This document shows positions 1 to 10,293 of a stretch of DNA of 64,000 nucleotides, one piece after another. How positions within the stretch are numbered: the first letter of the stretch is position 1; each line of letters opens with the position of its first letter. A model generated the notes under the pieces. That model was not told the origin of the DNA, did no database searches, and saw only the letters and a program-made list of their open reading frames with translations. Both the position numbers and the translations under genes were made by a program. This DNA is from Brasilonema angustatum HA4187-MV1 (lineage in GTDB: Bacteria; Cyanobacteriota; Cyanobacteriia; Cyanobacteriales; Nostocaceae): the NCBI GenBank assembly GCA_019359695.1, contig JAHHGV010000018.1, positions 1-64,000 on the forward strand. Direction: 5' to 3'.

Positions 1-352
1 TCTAATTTATTGCTGGGATTCAATCAATTAATTAGTACAATGAATCACTTCAAACCCTGTTATGCTTCTGGATAATTTAACTTATTTACTACTTGCTTAC
101 TCCGGAAAGTGACAGAAGAGGGATAATTACCGCTGGATAGTTTTTTTGTATAAGACGGACTGTTGCTCGTCCGTTGTAAGCTTCGGCATACTTAGTACAG
201 CTTTTCATAAATTAGGATTGGAAATCTCAGATTTCATGTTGGGTTGCGCTTTGCTCCAAGGCTAGAGCCGGCACGAGGCAGATCCTCCCGGAGCTTACGC
301 TCCCCAACCTACCATAATTAAAATTCCGATCCCTTTTTGTGGTGAGATATAC
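1..352. other. intergenic stretch with one imperfect inverted-repeat element
   Basis: No gene is visible. An imperfect inverted repeat spans about 215-332: the left arm GGATTGGAAAT is mirrored by ATTCCGATCC, with an inner TGTTGGGTTG / CAACCTACC pairing. The layout resembles the small non-autonomous palindromic elements common between cyanobacterial genes. It lies just downstream of the aldo/keto reductase stop codon. Confidence 0.4.
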
Positions 353-1673
<1,321 letters not shown>

Positions 1674-1700
1674 TTGTTGTACAATCCTGCAAAATTAGAA

Positions 1701-2684
1701 ATGAATGCTGCCAAAACAAGTGAAAATTCCGCGATGGATTTAATGAACGACCAGCAGGCAAAGCGCGAGGTAGAGAGAGCGCAAGCCAACAGAGAGGAAC
1801 TGACTCTCGCTATTGCACAGGTTATTCGTCATGATGGGACAATTGAACCGCTCAAAGGTTTGCACCTCAAACGCTCCTCTTCGCCTACAGAATCTTGTCA
1901 TGGTGTCTCTGTCCCTGCTTTTTGTGCGATCGCTCAGGGCAGTAAAGAAGTCCTTCTGGGCAGCGATCGCTATCAATACGACCCGATGCGTTATCTTCTG
2001 GCTACAGCCGAACTTCCGGTTGTCAGCCAAATTCTGGAGGCATCCAAAGAGAAGCCGTACCTTAGCCTTCGCCTCGATCTCGACCCTGTTCTTGTTGGTT
2101 CAGTCATGGTCGAGGCAGGCTATCCGTTATCACAAAGCCGTGCCAATGTCAAAGCAATAGACGTAAGTCCATTGGATGCAAATCTGTTGGACGCTGTGGT
2201 GCGGCTCGTCAGGCTTCTAGATTCCCCAGCTGAAGCTCATGTGCTTGCACCACTGATTAAGCGGGAAATCATTTACCGACTCCTGATGGGAGAGCAAGGT
2301 AATCGCCTCCGTCTGATTGCTGTTCTCGCTGGCTACACTCACTACATTGCCAGAGCTGTTGATCGCCTTCGTAAAGACTTTAACCAGCCGATCAAGATTG
2401 AAAGCATCGCCCGAGATCTAGGAATGAGCGTCTCGGGCTTCCACCATCACTTCAAGTCTGTCACTGCAATGAGTCCTTTGCAGTTCCAGAAGCAACTGCG
2501 GCTCCAGGAAGCTCGCCGTCTGATGCTGGGGCAAAACCTTGATGCTACCAGTGCTGCCTACCGTGTGGGGTACGAGGACGCTTCGCACTTCAACCGAGAG
2601 TACAAGCGGCTCTTCGGTGCACCACCGATGCGCGATGTGGAGCGGCTGCGAGAAGCTGCTAGGGAGACTGCTAGTTCAATATGA
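1701..2684 (+). CDS. AraC-family transcriptional regulator with AraC_N sensor domain
   Basis: DNA-binding regulator of about 327 residues. The first two thirds match the AraC N-terminal sensor family (cupin-like, with a VPAFCAIAQGSKEVLLG-type segment). The last 100 residues form the double helix-turn-helix, with IESIARDLGMSVSGFHHHFK and then AAYRVGYEDASHFNREYKRLFG, the classic second HTH. The reading frame also opens at a TTG (1674) nine codons upstream. The ATG at 1701 is preferred because the upstream palindrome at 1660-1677 would otherwise overlap the coding start, but no clear ribosome site decides it, and a further ATG lies at 1734. Its partner is probably the divergent aldo/keto reductase. 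The inducer is unknown. Confidence 0.88.
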   Translation: MNAAKTSENSAMDLMNDQQAKREVERAQANREELTLAIAQVIRHDGTIEPLKGLHLKRSSSPTESCHGVSVPAFCAIAQGSKEVLLGSDRYQYDPMRYLLATAELPVVSQILEASKEKPYLSLRLDLDPVLVGSVMVEAGYPLSQSRANVKAIDVSPLDANLLDAVVRLVRLLDSPAEAHVLAPLIKREIIYRLLMGEQGNRLRLIAVLAGYTHYIARAVDRLRKDFNQPIKIESIARDLGMSVSGFHHHFKSVTAMSPLQFQKQLRLQEARRLMLGQNLDATSAAYRVGYEDASHFNREYKRLFGAPPMRDVERLREAARETASSI

Positions 2685-2689
2685 TCTCC

Positions 2690-4060
2690 TCAAGATATTC
2701 TAATCTTGCCATAAATTGCTAAAACAGCGTGATTACGAGCACTTGTCTTGTCCACAAGAGCCAAAGCTGCTGGATTTTCAAACTCCCGCGAGGTTTTTTC
2801 TGATTTTGAATCTTGAACTCCCTGGGAGGGGGTAACTGGTGTTCCTGGCTTGAGTTGCGACTGGGCAGGCGGTACTATAATCTGTTCGCCAGCACGCAAA
2901 CCAGAGGTCACTTCTACGCTTACTAGCCCCTCCAATCCCAAGTTGATGGTTCGTTTCTGGGCTTTATTTTGACTATCCCGAACCCAGACAAAGGGCTGTG
3001 GTTCAGAGCGTTGAATCGCTTCTGTACTCAAAACGACTACATTTTGTCGTTGTTCTAAAACAATCTCAACATTAACCCGGCTACCAGGGATCAATTTGCT
3101 AGTAGGGGTATCAAGCAGCACCGTTGCAGGCACCACCGGTTGAGTCGATTGGTTTTGGCTGCCGCCCTCCTGTTTCTGAGTTTCTTCAGGTGTGAGTGCT
3201 TGAGGATACAAACTTTGCACACGTCCGGTGAACTTCTGTGCTGATGGTCCGATCGCATTCACGCGGGCAACTTGGTTAACCCGGACTTGGGCTGCGTTGA
3301 GGGTGGAAAGCTGAAGCTTGACCAGTACTTCCTTAAGGTCGCCTAAAGTGAGCAAGTTAGTGCGGAACTGAACTCCATCACCGTCCTTGACATAAACACC
3401 CAAAACTGCGCTATCAAAGGGTGCACTCACAATGGTATCTTTGAGTTGCTGCTGAATGCGTTGGCGCTCCAGTTGCAGGCTCTCAAGCTTGAGAGCGCTG
3501 ATACGTGCATCTGCCTGAGTATCTCGCACTTTAGCCTGGTCTGCACGCACTGTGTCTTCCTGCTTTTGGACTTGTTGCCCAGCAACAGCTCCCACTTTGA
3601 CCAGGGATGAAAGTTTGCGGAGTTCCCGTTCCTCAGCGCTAAGCTGCTGCTGGGCTTCGACAATTTTCTCACGATTGCGTGTCACAGTAAGTTCCTGTTC
3701 CCGAATCTCCAACTCATGCTTGGCAATAGCAACTTTTCGCTCAGGGTAACGCAAGCTGAGTAGCACTTGACCAGACCTGACTTTCTGCCCTGGCTTTACC
3801 AATACCCGTTCCACTGCACCATCTGTTGGGGACTTGACAACCCTCTGTTCGCGTAGTTCAACAGTACCGCTCTCATTGATTGTGGTTTCAATATTGCCTC
3901 GGTTCACCGTGAGCAAGCTTACTGCGACTGGTTCGGGAGGTCGATTCATAACTAGGAAGTAGGTTAAATAGCCGCCAGCGCTGAGCGCAGCTAGAACCCC
4001 TGACCACGCTAGCCATTGAATTCCAGTTTTAAATTTCTTTTTTTGGTAGTGCCCCATCAT
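2690..4060 (-). CDS. HlyD-like membrane fusion (periplasmic adaptor) protein
   Basis: Adaptor subunit that links an inner-membrane exporter to the outer membrane, 456 residues from the chosen start. An N-terminal membrane helix (WLAWSGVLAALSAGGYLTYFLV region) is followed by a lipoyl/barrel-sandwich half, a long alpha-helical hairpin rich in Gln and Glu, the second lipoyl half (TIVSAPFDSAVLGVYVKDGD), a beta-barrel and the membrane-proximal domain ending near GLRAGEQIIVPP. The frame is open up to 4144, but ATG 4060 has GTGAGG five bases upstream and gives the usual short cytosolic tail. No ABC permease or RND pump lies beside it, so its transporter must be encoded elsewhere. It converges on the AraC-type gene with 5 bases between stops. 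Confidence 0.85.
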   Translation of the reverse strand: MMGHYQKKKFKTGIQWLAWSGVLAALSAGGYLTYFLVMNRPPEPVAVSLLTVNRGNIETTINESGTVELREQRVVKSPTDGAVERVLVKPGQKVRSGQVLLSLRYPERKVAIAKHELEIREQELTVTRNREKIVEAQQQLSAEERELRKLSSLVKVGAVAGQQVQKQEDTVRADQAKVRDTQADARISALKLESLQLERQRIQQQLKDTIVSAPFDSAVLGVYVKDGDGVQFRTNLLTLGDLKEVLVKLQLSTLNAAQVRVNQVARVNAIGPSAQKFTGRVQSLYPQALTPEETQKQEGGSQNQSTQPVVPATVLLDTPTSKLIPGSRVNVEIVLEQRQNVVVLSTEAIQRSEPQPFVWVRDSQNKAQKRTINLGLEGLVSVEVTSGLRAGEQIIVPPAQSQLKPGTPVTPSQGVQDSKSEKTSREFENPAALALVDKTSARNHAVLAIYGKIRIS

Positions 4061-4216
4061 AAAAACCTCACGGGTGATGGCTATTGATTTGGCGTAACTA
4101 CTCCCTTGCCAGTGTAAGATTTTGTATCCTTTCTCCCTGCTCAAGAACTACTGCCATCAGAGGTAATTTTTGGACATAACTCATCTGGTGGCTACTTGTT
4201 CAAAGTTTTGGAAGTG

Positions 4217-5458
4217 TCACGAGGATTTTTCGATCAAATTTGCGGCTGGAGTTGCTGTAGAATTCATTATGCATTCAATCAGACGCGATAGAATTTTGCG
4301 GGCGTCAAAATATTCTTCCGCAATTGCTCTGGCGGCTTGGCAGTGAAACTCGTAACGGCTGTTAATCTCTTCAATTGAGGCGATCGCCTCCTCCAGATTA
4401 CGAAATGGCATCACTCCTGCTCCTGTTGGTAACCAATCGGAAAAGCCTGTTTCTTGAATCACTACAGGGCGACCACTGGCGAGATAAGAAGCGCTACGAT
4501 CATAAAACAAACCACAGTTGCTAATCACAAAAGCATGCTTAGCCACGCTAAATTCTGCCTTGGATTGCTGAATGTATTGCTGGTACGTCCAAGGAGTCTG
4601 GGTTGGTGGTTCCCGTAACTCCCAACCGTTGCTTGCAAGCAAGTTGCTGGGTGTCTTAGCTCCACTCACTGCCAACTCCAAAATAGATCCTACCCGCTCT
4701 GGTAAATTGATATAGGAAGCGAATGAGTCTGCCTTTAAGCCGTAGGAGATACCATTGTATTCCCGTGCTGGATAACTCTCCCATTGCATAACCGTTGTAA
4801 ATTTGCCTTGGGAATCTGGCACAAAAGGTGTGACTGGCCAAGCATCTAGAACAATTGGTACACGTGTGGGTTGCCAGGGAAACCCATCGTCGGGAATAGA
4901 ACATTGGGCAAGACCGATGTTTTCTGCACAGGAGAAGAAAGCTGTATGTCGACAAGCTTGCTTGCGGGCGGCTGGATCGCTTAGGTGTCGAATCTGGGTA
5001 AAAACCGAATCTCCTTCAATTAAAGCGCGCTCAGGAATCTCTTCCCACCAAGAACGCACAGGATTAACTCCATTGATGTTCAACAGCAAATCGGCTGTTG
5101 CACAAATTTCCCCGATTCGGTCAGCACATGATCCTAGCCAGGAGTTTGTATGGGCGTCGTAATATGCCCAGCGATCGCCCAATCCGACTTGCTCAAAAAT
5201 GCTGTTGGCAAATTGTAAGCCATAGGTCGGATCAGTATCCGTAAAGCCGCGAGCCGGGTCGTAGCAAGAGGGATAATCATCACTATCCTCAAGAAAATAC
5301 ACGTCATGACCCAGGCTAGCTAAACCCATAACGTATTGCAGAGGATGCCAAGCCATACCCCCTAAAGGTCCGCGCACAATATAGCCGAGGACAACGATTC
5401 GCAGACGGCTGACTGAATCGACGTTTTTCTGTAATAACTGTGGTAAAGTCTGTTTCAT
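4217..5458 (-). CDS. CgeB-like glycosyltransferase, paralogue A
   Basis: Protein of 413 residues resembling GT-B glycosyltransferases of the CgeB/glycosyl transferase 1 type, probably transferring a sugar from a nucleotide donor onto a glycan. The N-terminus RIVVLGYIVRGPLGGMAWHPLQY and the C-terminal donor-site block (AKHAFVISNCGLFYDRSASYLASGRPVV, then QETGFSDWLP) recur in two further proteins of the cluster. Its start overlaps the stop of the upstream GT2 gene by four bases (ATGA), indicating translational coupling. Acceptor and sugar are unknown. Confidence 0.75.
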   Translation of the reverse strand: MKQTLPQLLQKNVDSVSRLRIVVLGYIVRGPLGGMAWHPLQYVMGLASLGHDVYFLEDSDDYPSCYDPARGFTDTDPTYGLQFANSIFEQVGLGDRWAYYDAHTNSWLGSCADRIGEICATADLLLNINGVNPVRSWWEEIPERALIEGDSVFTQIRHLSDPAARKQACRHTAFFSCAENIGLAQCSIPDDGFPWQPTRVPIVLDAWPVTPFVPDSQGKFTTVMQWESYPAREYNGISYGLKADSFASYINLPERVGSILELAVSGAKTPSNLLASNGWELREPPTQTPWTYQQYIQQSKAEFSVAKHAFVISNCGLFYDRSASYLASGRPVVIQETGFSDWLPTGAGVMPFRNLEEAIASIEEINSRYEFHCQAARAIAEEYFDARKILSRLIECIMNSTATPAANLIEKSS

Positions 5459-6660
5459 GACTGGAGGTCGAATACGACGAGACGGCTATTCTTGAGCACA
5501 CGACGGTAGTGAGAGCGCAGGTGACGGTAGAATCGGGAGTAGTAATCAAACCACCAGAAGCATGGCCAGCCAAAGACGATAAATTTCACCCCCTTGTGCT
5601 CCCACCGCTCAACTTCCTCGATAGCGGTTGTGTCATCTTCTGGTGGTCCCCAATACAGCCCATCTTTTTCGATAAAAGGAATAGCACGCCCAGCAGCGAT
5701 CGCCTCATATTGCCATTGCCCATCATCAACCAGGATAAAGCTGTCCTCTGGCGCTATTAACTTCGCGACTTCCTGGGTTGCGAACTGTAATCGTTCTTCC
5801 CAGGTATGGTGCATATATGGCAAAGCCAAGTGTGCAAATTCGCTTTGTCGCGCGTTAAGGGCGAGGAGGCGTTCTGCTAACCATTTGCGATATTCTGGAT
5901 CTGCGGCGCGATCGCTCTCCAATAGGTAACTAACAGCATCAACTGCTTCAGCCATCACGCCAATCGGTCCATTGCGGTCATAGCGCCAGTCAGTCTCTGT
6001 GATCTGTCCTGGGTGCAGGCGGACCTGAACAAGTTCCTTGCGCAAGAACAAGATGTCGAAGTGCGCCGCCAGCCGATAGATCATCGTTAAGTCGAAGGTA
6101 TGCTTCGTGTGAGGGCTGTCAAACGGTCCAACAACTGCCAGCGCTGACTTCCGTAGAAAAATACTTGAGGTATAAACAGGACAAGCCTGCCAGGAGACAG
6201 TCAGTTCAAGGAAATCAAGACCGTTGATCACCCCATCTGGCATCTTTCCAGTACGTTGGAGGTCTAATAAATTACCCTTAGCATCGATTAACCTGACTAA
6301 GGCAAACGAGAAACCTACTTGCGGATGCTCGTCTAATGCTCGCACAGATTCGCTAATCAATCCTGGCAGCATCAAATCATCGTCGCTCAAGATTGTTAAG
6401 TAAGGGCTGGTGTTGAGTTCGATCGCGCGGTTCCAATTGCCCAGCACACCAATATTAATCTGATTACGGATGTAAGTGATTCGTCCATCCTGCTCAGCAA
6501 ACGAGCGCACAACTGCCTCTGTCTCGTCATCGGAGGCGTTGTCTAGAACCAAGACGCGAAAGTCTGGATAATCCTGTGCCAAAACACTCTCAAGACTGAG
6601 TTTGAGTAAGGAGGCTCGATTGTAGGTAGGTATTGCTACAGTAACTTTGCTTTCAGACAT
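5455..6660 (-). CDS. family 2 glycosyltransferase
   Basis: GT-A fold transferase of 401 residues. The N-terminal VTVAIPTYNRASLLKLSLES start, the donor-site VLDNASDDETE and the metal-binding ILSDDDLMLPG (DxD-type, about residues 93-103) are all present. Residues beyond about 270 form a C-terminal extension with aromatic-rich segments (WPCFWWFDYYSRFYRHLR) that is not part of the catalytic core and may bind the acceptor or a partner. It sits between two CgeB-like genes, 16 bases after one and overlapping the next by four, so it is part of the same transcription unit. Confidence 0.87.
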   Translation of the reverse strand: MSESKVTVAIPTYNRASLLKLSLESVLAQDYPDFRVLVLDNASDDETEAVVRSFAEQDGRITYIRNQINIGVLGNWNRAIELNTSPYLTILSDDDLMLPGLISESVRALDEHPQVGFSFALVRLIDAKGNLLDLQRTGKMPDGVINGLDFLELTVSWQACPVYTSSIFLRKSALAVVGPFDSPHTKHTFDLTMIYRLAAHFDILFLRKELVQVRLHPGQITETDWRYDRNGPIGVMAEAVDAVSYLLESDRAADPEYRKWLAERLLALNARQSEFAHLALPYMHHTWEERLQFATQEVAKLIAPEDSFILVDDGQWQYEAIAAGRAIPFIEKDGLYWGPPEDDTTAIEEVERWEHKGVKFIVFGWPCFWWFDYYSRFYRHLRSHYRRVLKNSRLVVFDLQS

Positions 6661-6676
6661 AATCTAAAATTCCTAG

Positions 6677-7864
6677 TCATTCATTCACTTTCTCTATAAA
6701 ACTTGTCAAAACTTTTTCTGAGTCAAAATATTCATACGCAATATCACGTGCTGCGTTTGCATGTAATGTATAGTTTTTTTCAATATTATGAATAGCAGCG
6801 ACAGCTTCCTCCTGGGTTGTGAAGGTTAAAAGACCTTCTCCCACTGGAAAGACGTCAGTAAAGCCAGTATCCTGAACAATAACAGGACGAGCACCAGCCA
6901 AATAGCAAGCAGAACGGCAACTAAACCAACCACTAGACATTGCGACGTAAACGTGCTTAGCAGGCGAAAGTTCACCACGTGAATTGGCAATAAACTTCTG
7001 ATAACTTTCCGGTGTTAAGGTAACGGTTGGTCCATCAACCACATTCCAGCCTGCGTTTGCTAACCGCGTTAGTGGAGCATTGACACCACCTACGGCTACT
7101 CTCAGCGGTACACTCGTGTGTTGGGGCAATGAAAGCACTTTCTCAAACTCACTTCCTTTGCTCTTATACTCCACACCCTTGTAAACCAGCTTTCCCTTGA
7201 ACGCGTTCCAAGTCATGACTGTCGTCCAAGCTTCCGTCTGGGGCGGTTGGACTCGTGCGACTTGCCCCCACAAATCCATGACAACTGGCATCCGCGTCGT
7301 CTTCCACTCAAAATCTACCTTTGGAATGATGCATTTTGTGCTGTGAATATTCTCAGCATAGGTGAAGTGTTGATCATGGGCAGCTACCTGAGCACACCAC
7401 CGCTCTACGTTCTCTGACCAGGCGAAGCGCTCACTGAGCATAAGCTGGTTATAACCTGGATCTGTGTCGAGGAAGATTTTTACACAGTGCGACGAGAGGT
7501 TATCGGGAATTATACACGCTCCACTGACATTTAGGAAGACATCAGCCGTCCGTGCAACCTCGTCGAAATCTGCCTGGTTCATTCCGAAGCTGGTTGAGTG
7601 GAGGTGGAGGTAATGCCACCGTTCGAGCAGTTCTGGCGCGTACTGGTTGAAAAAATCTCTAATATACTGGGCTGAGTAGCTACCGTCCGAGGTATAGGTT
7701 TTATTGAGCGGATGATATGGCCAGCTCCACGTGTCTTCGTGATAATAGACATCGTGTCCCAACCGCGCCAAACCGATGATGTACTGTAGATAATCCCAAG
7801 CGACTCCGCCGACTGGGTATAAGCCGACGAGTCCTGTGACGATGATGCGGAGCTTTGAAGACAT
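6677..7864 (-). CDS. CgeB-like glycosyltransferase, paralogue B
   Basis: Protein of 395 residues and a paralogue of the genes at 4217 and 9160. It shares the N-terminal glycine-rich start (IIVTGLVGLYPVGGVAWDYLQY), the following HDVYYHEDT segment and the C-terminal block AKHVYVAMSSGWFSCRSACYLAGARPVIVQDTGF. These match GT-B enzymes with a C-terminal donor pocket. The length fits a complete enzyme. It probably starts the 7864-4217 transcription unit; its upstream region carries G-rich short tandem repeats. Sugar and acceptor cannot be read from sequence. Confidence 0.75.
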   Translation of the reverse strand: MSSKLRIIVTGLVGLYPVGGVAWDYLQYIIGLARLGHDVYYHEDTWSWPYHPLNKTYTSDGSYSAQYIRDFFNQYAPELLERWHYLHLHSTSFGMNQADFDEVARTADVFLNVSGACIIPDNLSSHCVKIFLDTDPGYNQLMLSERFAWSENVERWCAQVAAHDQHFTYAENIHSTKCIIPKVDFEWKTTRMPVVMDLWGQVARVQPPQTEAWTTVMTWNAFKGKLVYKGVEYKSKGSEFEKVLSLPQHTSVPLRVAVGGVNAPLTRLANAGWNVVDGPTVTLTPESYQKFIANSRGELSPAKHVYVAMSSGWFSCRSACYLAGARPVIVQDTGFTDVFPVGEGLLTFTTQEEAVAAIHNIEKNYTLHANAARDIAYEYFDSEKVLTSFIEKVNE

Positions 7865-8142
7865 TGGTGGCTGATTTGAAAATGGGTGTAGGGGTGTAGG
7901 GGCGTAAGGGTTTAGGGGAAAAACATTTTCATGCTTGGTTTTGAGATTTTCTCGTAAATGGCTAGCTTGAAAATAGAAGTGATATTGATTCTAAAGAATG
8001 AAAAAACCGCAGAGGGAGCAGCGAAAAGTCTGATACCGTTTCACTTTAAGAACGCAGAAAAAAAGAGGGAGTGAAGGAGTGAGGGAGTGAAGGAGAAATA
8101 TTTTCGTACTCACAAGTGTATGCAGTTGGTGACGGCTAGTAC
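7865..8142. repeat. intergenic short repeats and a MITE-type end
   Basis: This gap contains G-rich tandem repeats near 7881-7917 (units like GTAGGGG) and an octamer-like series GGGAGTGA/AGGAGTGA at about 8068-8094. The stretch ATACCGTTTCACTTTAAG at 8034-8051 is the same end sequence as the MITE inserted in the antitoxin gene at 35.6 kb. No gene was recognised here. Confidence 0.5.
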
Positions 8143-8916
8143 CTATAACTGGAAAATAGCAGAGGGAACTGCTTCTGGCTCCAAGATTGCTGGCAGGTCA
8201 GTATCTGGTCCCATTGCTAAGCGAGGTAAACGATATGGATTGGCGTTTGCCTCCGTTACAGAAACAGGATCACCGCCATACAAGCAGCCTGCTTGGTATC
8301 CAACTCGCTGCAGGACTTTTTTGATGGCTTGGGGATCTCGTCCATCATCTCCATAGGGGTAGCAAAAGACATCGACGCGCTTTTTCAGCCCAGCTTCTAG
8401 GGTAGCTTTGGAGCGGGACAGTTCTTCTTCCTGTTCGGCAAGGGATAGGTAGGAAAATGCCCGATGTGTGACTCCATGAGGTTGAACCGAAACATTGTAA
8501 CGCTCTAGTTCATGCAGTTCATCCCAAGTACAGATTGGTTCTTCGGGTTCACAGTCGGTATCGAAAGAGTTATGCTCTCCGATGAAGTCAGTTGGTACAA
8601 AGATGACGCCGGGGTATCCAAATTTGAGCAACAAGGGAAGTGCAGTCGTTAGCATCGACTGATAGCCGTCATCAAAGGTCAGCAGCGCAGACCGTTTGGG
8701 TAAGATATCTGGCGTAATAAGACCTTGCACAAAGGTTGCTAGGTCGATAACTTGCCAGTTATTTTTCTGGAGGTAGGTTAAGTAGTCAACAAATGTCGTT
8801 TCTGGTATATAGAACCATGTCTCCCAACCATTGGGAGGTGGCTGACCAATTTTATGAAAACTTAAAATTGCTATGGTGTGCTGGTTTGCTTGATTAGTGC
8901 TTGCGGAATTTTCCAC
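8143..8916 (-). CDS. polysaccharide deacetylase family protein
   Basis: Carbohydrate esterase of the NodB/CE4 type, 257 residues, expected to remove N- or O-acetyl groups from a glycan. The metal and base motif is LLTFDDGYQS (about residues 78-87). The second metal motif appears as PHGVTHRAF, giving the two histidines spaced by three, and the FCYPYGDDGRDP motif follows. No signal peptide is obvious, so it may act in the cytosol or be carried with the glycan machinery. Its neighbours are glycosyltransferases, which fits modification of a secreted polysaccharide or glycoconjugate. Confidence 0.88.
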   Translation of the reverse strand: MENSASTNQANQHTIAILSFHKIGQPPPNGWETWFYIPETTFVDYLTYLQKNNWQVIDLATFVQGLITPDILPKRSALLTFDDGYQSMLTTALPLLLKFGYPGVIFVPTDFIGEHNSFDTDCEPEEPICTWDELHELERYNVSVQPHGVTHRAFSYLSLAEQEEELSRSKATLEAGLKKRVDVFCYPYGDDGRDPQAIKKVLQRVGYQAGCLYGGDPVSVTEANANPYRLPRLAMGPDTDLPAILEPEAVPSAIFQL

Positions 8917-9159
8917 TACTCACCTCATATAGTATGCTTTTTTATACTTAAAAACCTACGAGTATGAACTTAATTTATAAAATGTTCGCGCAGCGTGTCC
9001 GTTCGGCACGGGGCCGTGCCCGATATGCGTTTGCGCAGCGCCCCCTTAGGGGCTAGCCGTGGCGTTAGCCATAGGGCTCAGGACAGAGAGCCAAGATGCC
9101 AAAAACACCAAGAAGAAAAGAGTGAAAAATAAGTATTTTTTTTGACAAATATATTGATA
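8917..9159. repeat. cluster of palindromic repeats
   Basis: The gap holds several palindromes in a row, including GGCACGGGGCCGTGCC and CCCCTTAGGGG. Bases 9027-9057 are an exact reverse-complement copy of 40011-40041 (31 of 31 bases), showing a dispersed repeat family in both orientations. No coding potential was seen. Confidence 0.7.
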
Positions 9160-10293
9160 TTAGATCAAGACTTTTTCCAGTAAACGTCCAGTAACTTTCT
9201 GCGCGTCAAAGTATTTTTCTGCGAGTGCACGAGCTAAGTGACATTGTTGTTCGTAATCAGCGGCTATCTTCTCCAAACAGCGGCTTGCTTGCTCCAAATC
9301 GTTGAAGCGAAAGAGTCCAGCGGAATCTGGAAGAAACTGGCTTGGACCGGTGTTCTGGACGACGACGGGCTTACCGCTGGCTAGATAGCAGATTGTGCGA
9401 TCGCTAATCCAAGCGTTTTGCAAGCGAATACAGGATGGTTTAACACAGCTAAACTCACCTCGGGAGTTCTGAATGTAACGCTGGTAGTCCTGGGGTGTGG
9501 ATGAAACCTCTAGGGAGTGGCGAACGCGCCAACCTCTTTCTCGCAGCATCGTTCGCTCATTTTGTTCGTGTTCTGCTAGGCAAAGCGCTAATTCTAGGGC
9601 CTGGTTTGTGTGCTGTGGTAAGTTCAAAAATGGCAGGAAGGCAGTTCGTTTGTCGTTAGCGTAAACCTCACCCTTATCTTCCATCCATTCGTAAGCACTC
9701 CAGTGTGACACGGTGGTGAATGGTGCATCCTCTTGTGGGTGATACACTGGCCACCAGTCCAGTGCCACGCATGGGGGTGTATAATGCCACTCCAGTCCTA
9801 AGTCTGGAATTTGGGTTCCTGGTTTACCGACTGTTTCGCCGATAGTGAAGTACATGTTGTGCGGCGCGACTTCTAGAGTTCTGGCGCTGATCCAGGTTTG
9901 TAGCAGACCGGGATCGATGTCCACTAAGACTGCTCGCCGGAAGCGCTTTACGACATCGGAGGGCATACCATAGCTCATATTCAGCAGCAAATCTGCTTCA
10001 GTTGCGGCTTCGAGATCTAAGCAATCACTCTCTACAGTTCCAGGTAATGGCTGATCAACAGTAGAGCAAAGCGCTACCGATTCAGCTAAGCCATATGGCT
10101 CTAGGTTATTTTTCAAAGCAGTTGCCAACGCTTGCACTTCTGGTGCAGTTGTCCAAGGGAAAACTGCCTCCAGCCAAATCACCTGACAACCAAGGGCACG
10201 TAGTCCTAAAGCCCAGTTGAGATAGACCCACAAATGACCGCCGCCTGTGGGATAATAGAGGGTTTTGGCGTAGAGGCAGACTGTGACGCTCAT
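9160..10293 (-). CDS. CgeB-like glycosyltransferase, paralogue C
   Basis: Third paralogue, 377 residues, with the same plan: an N-terminal half starting VCLYAKTLYYPTGGGHLWVYLNW and a C-terminal block with SDRTICYLASGKPVVVQNTG and PSQFLPDSAGLF. It is the most divergent of the three, with Lys-Pro-Ser in place of AKH-x-x-V before the donor block. Its ATG overlaps the stop of the ABC transporter gene by four bases, so it is translated from the same mRNA as the exporter. Probably adds a sugar to the exported glycan (inference). Confidence 0.75.
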   Translation of the reverse strand: MSVTVCLYAKTLYYPTGGGHLWVYLNWALGLRALGCQVIWLEAVFPWTTAPEVQALATALKNNLEPYGLAESVALCSTVDQPLPGTVESDCLDLEAATEADLLLNMSYGMPSDVVKRFRRAVLVDIDPGLLQTWISARTLEVAPHNMYFTIGETVGKPGTQIPDLGLEWHYTPPCVALDWWPVYHPQEDAPFTTVSHWSAYEWMEDKGEVYANDKRTAFLPFLNLPQHTNQALELALCLAEHEQNERTMLRERGWRVRHSLEVSSTPQDYQRYIQNSRGEFSCVKPSCIRLQNAWISDRTICYLASGKPVVVQNTGPSQFLPDSAGLFRFNDLEQASRCLEKIAADYEQQCHLARALAEKYFDAQKVTGRLLEKVLI

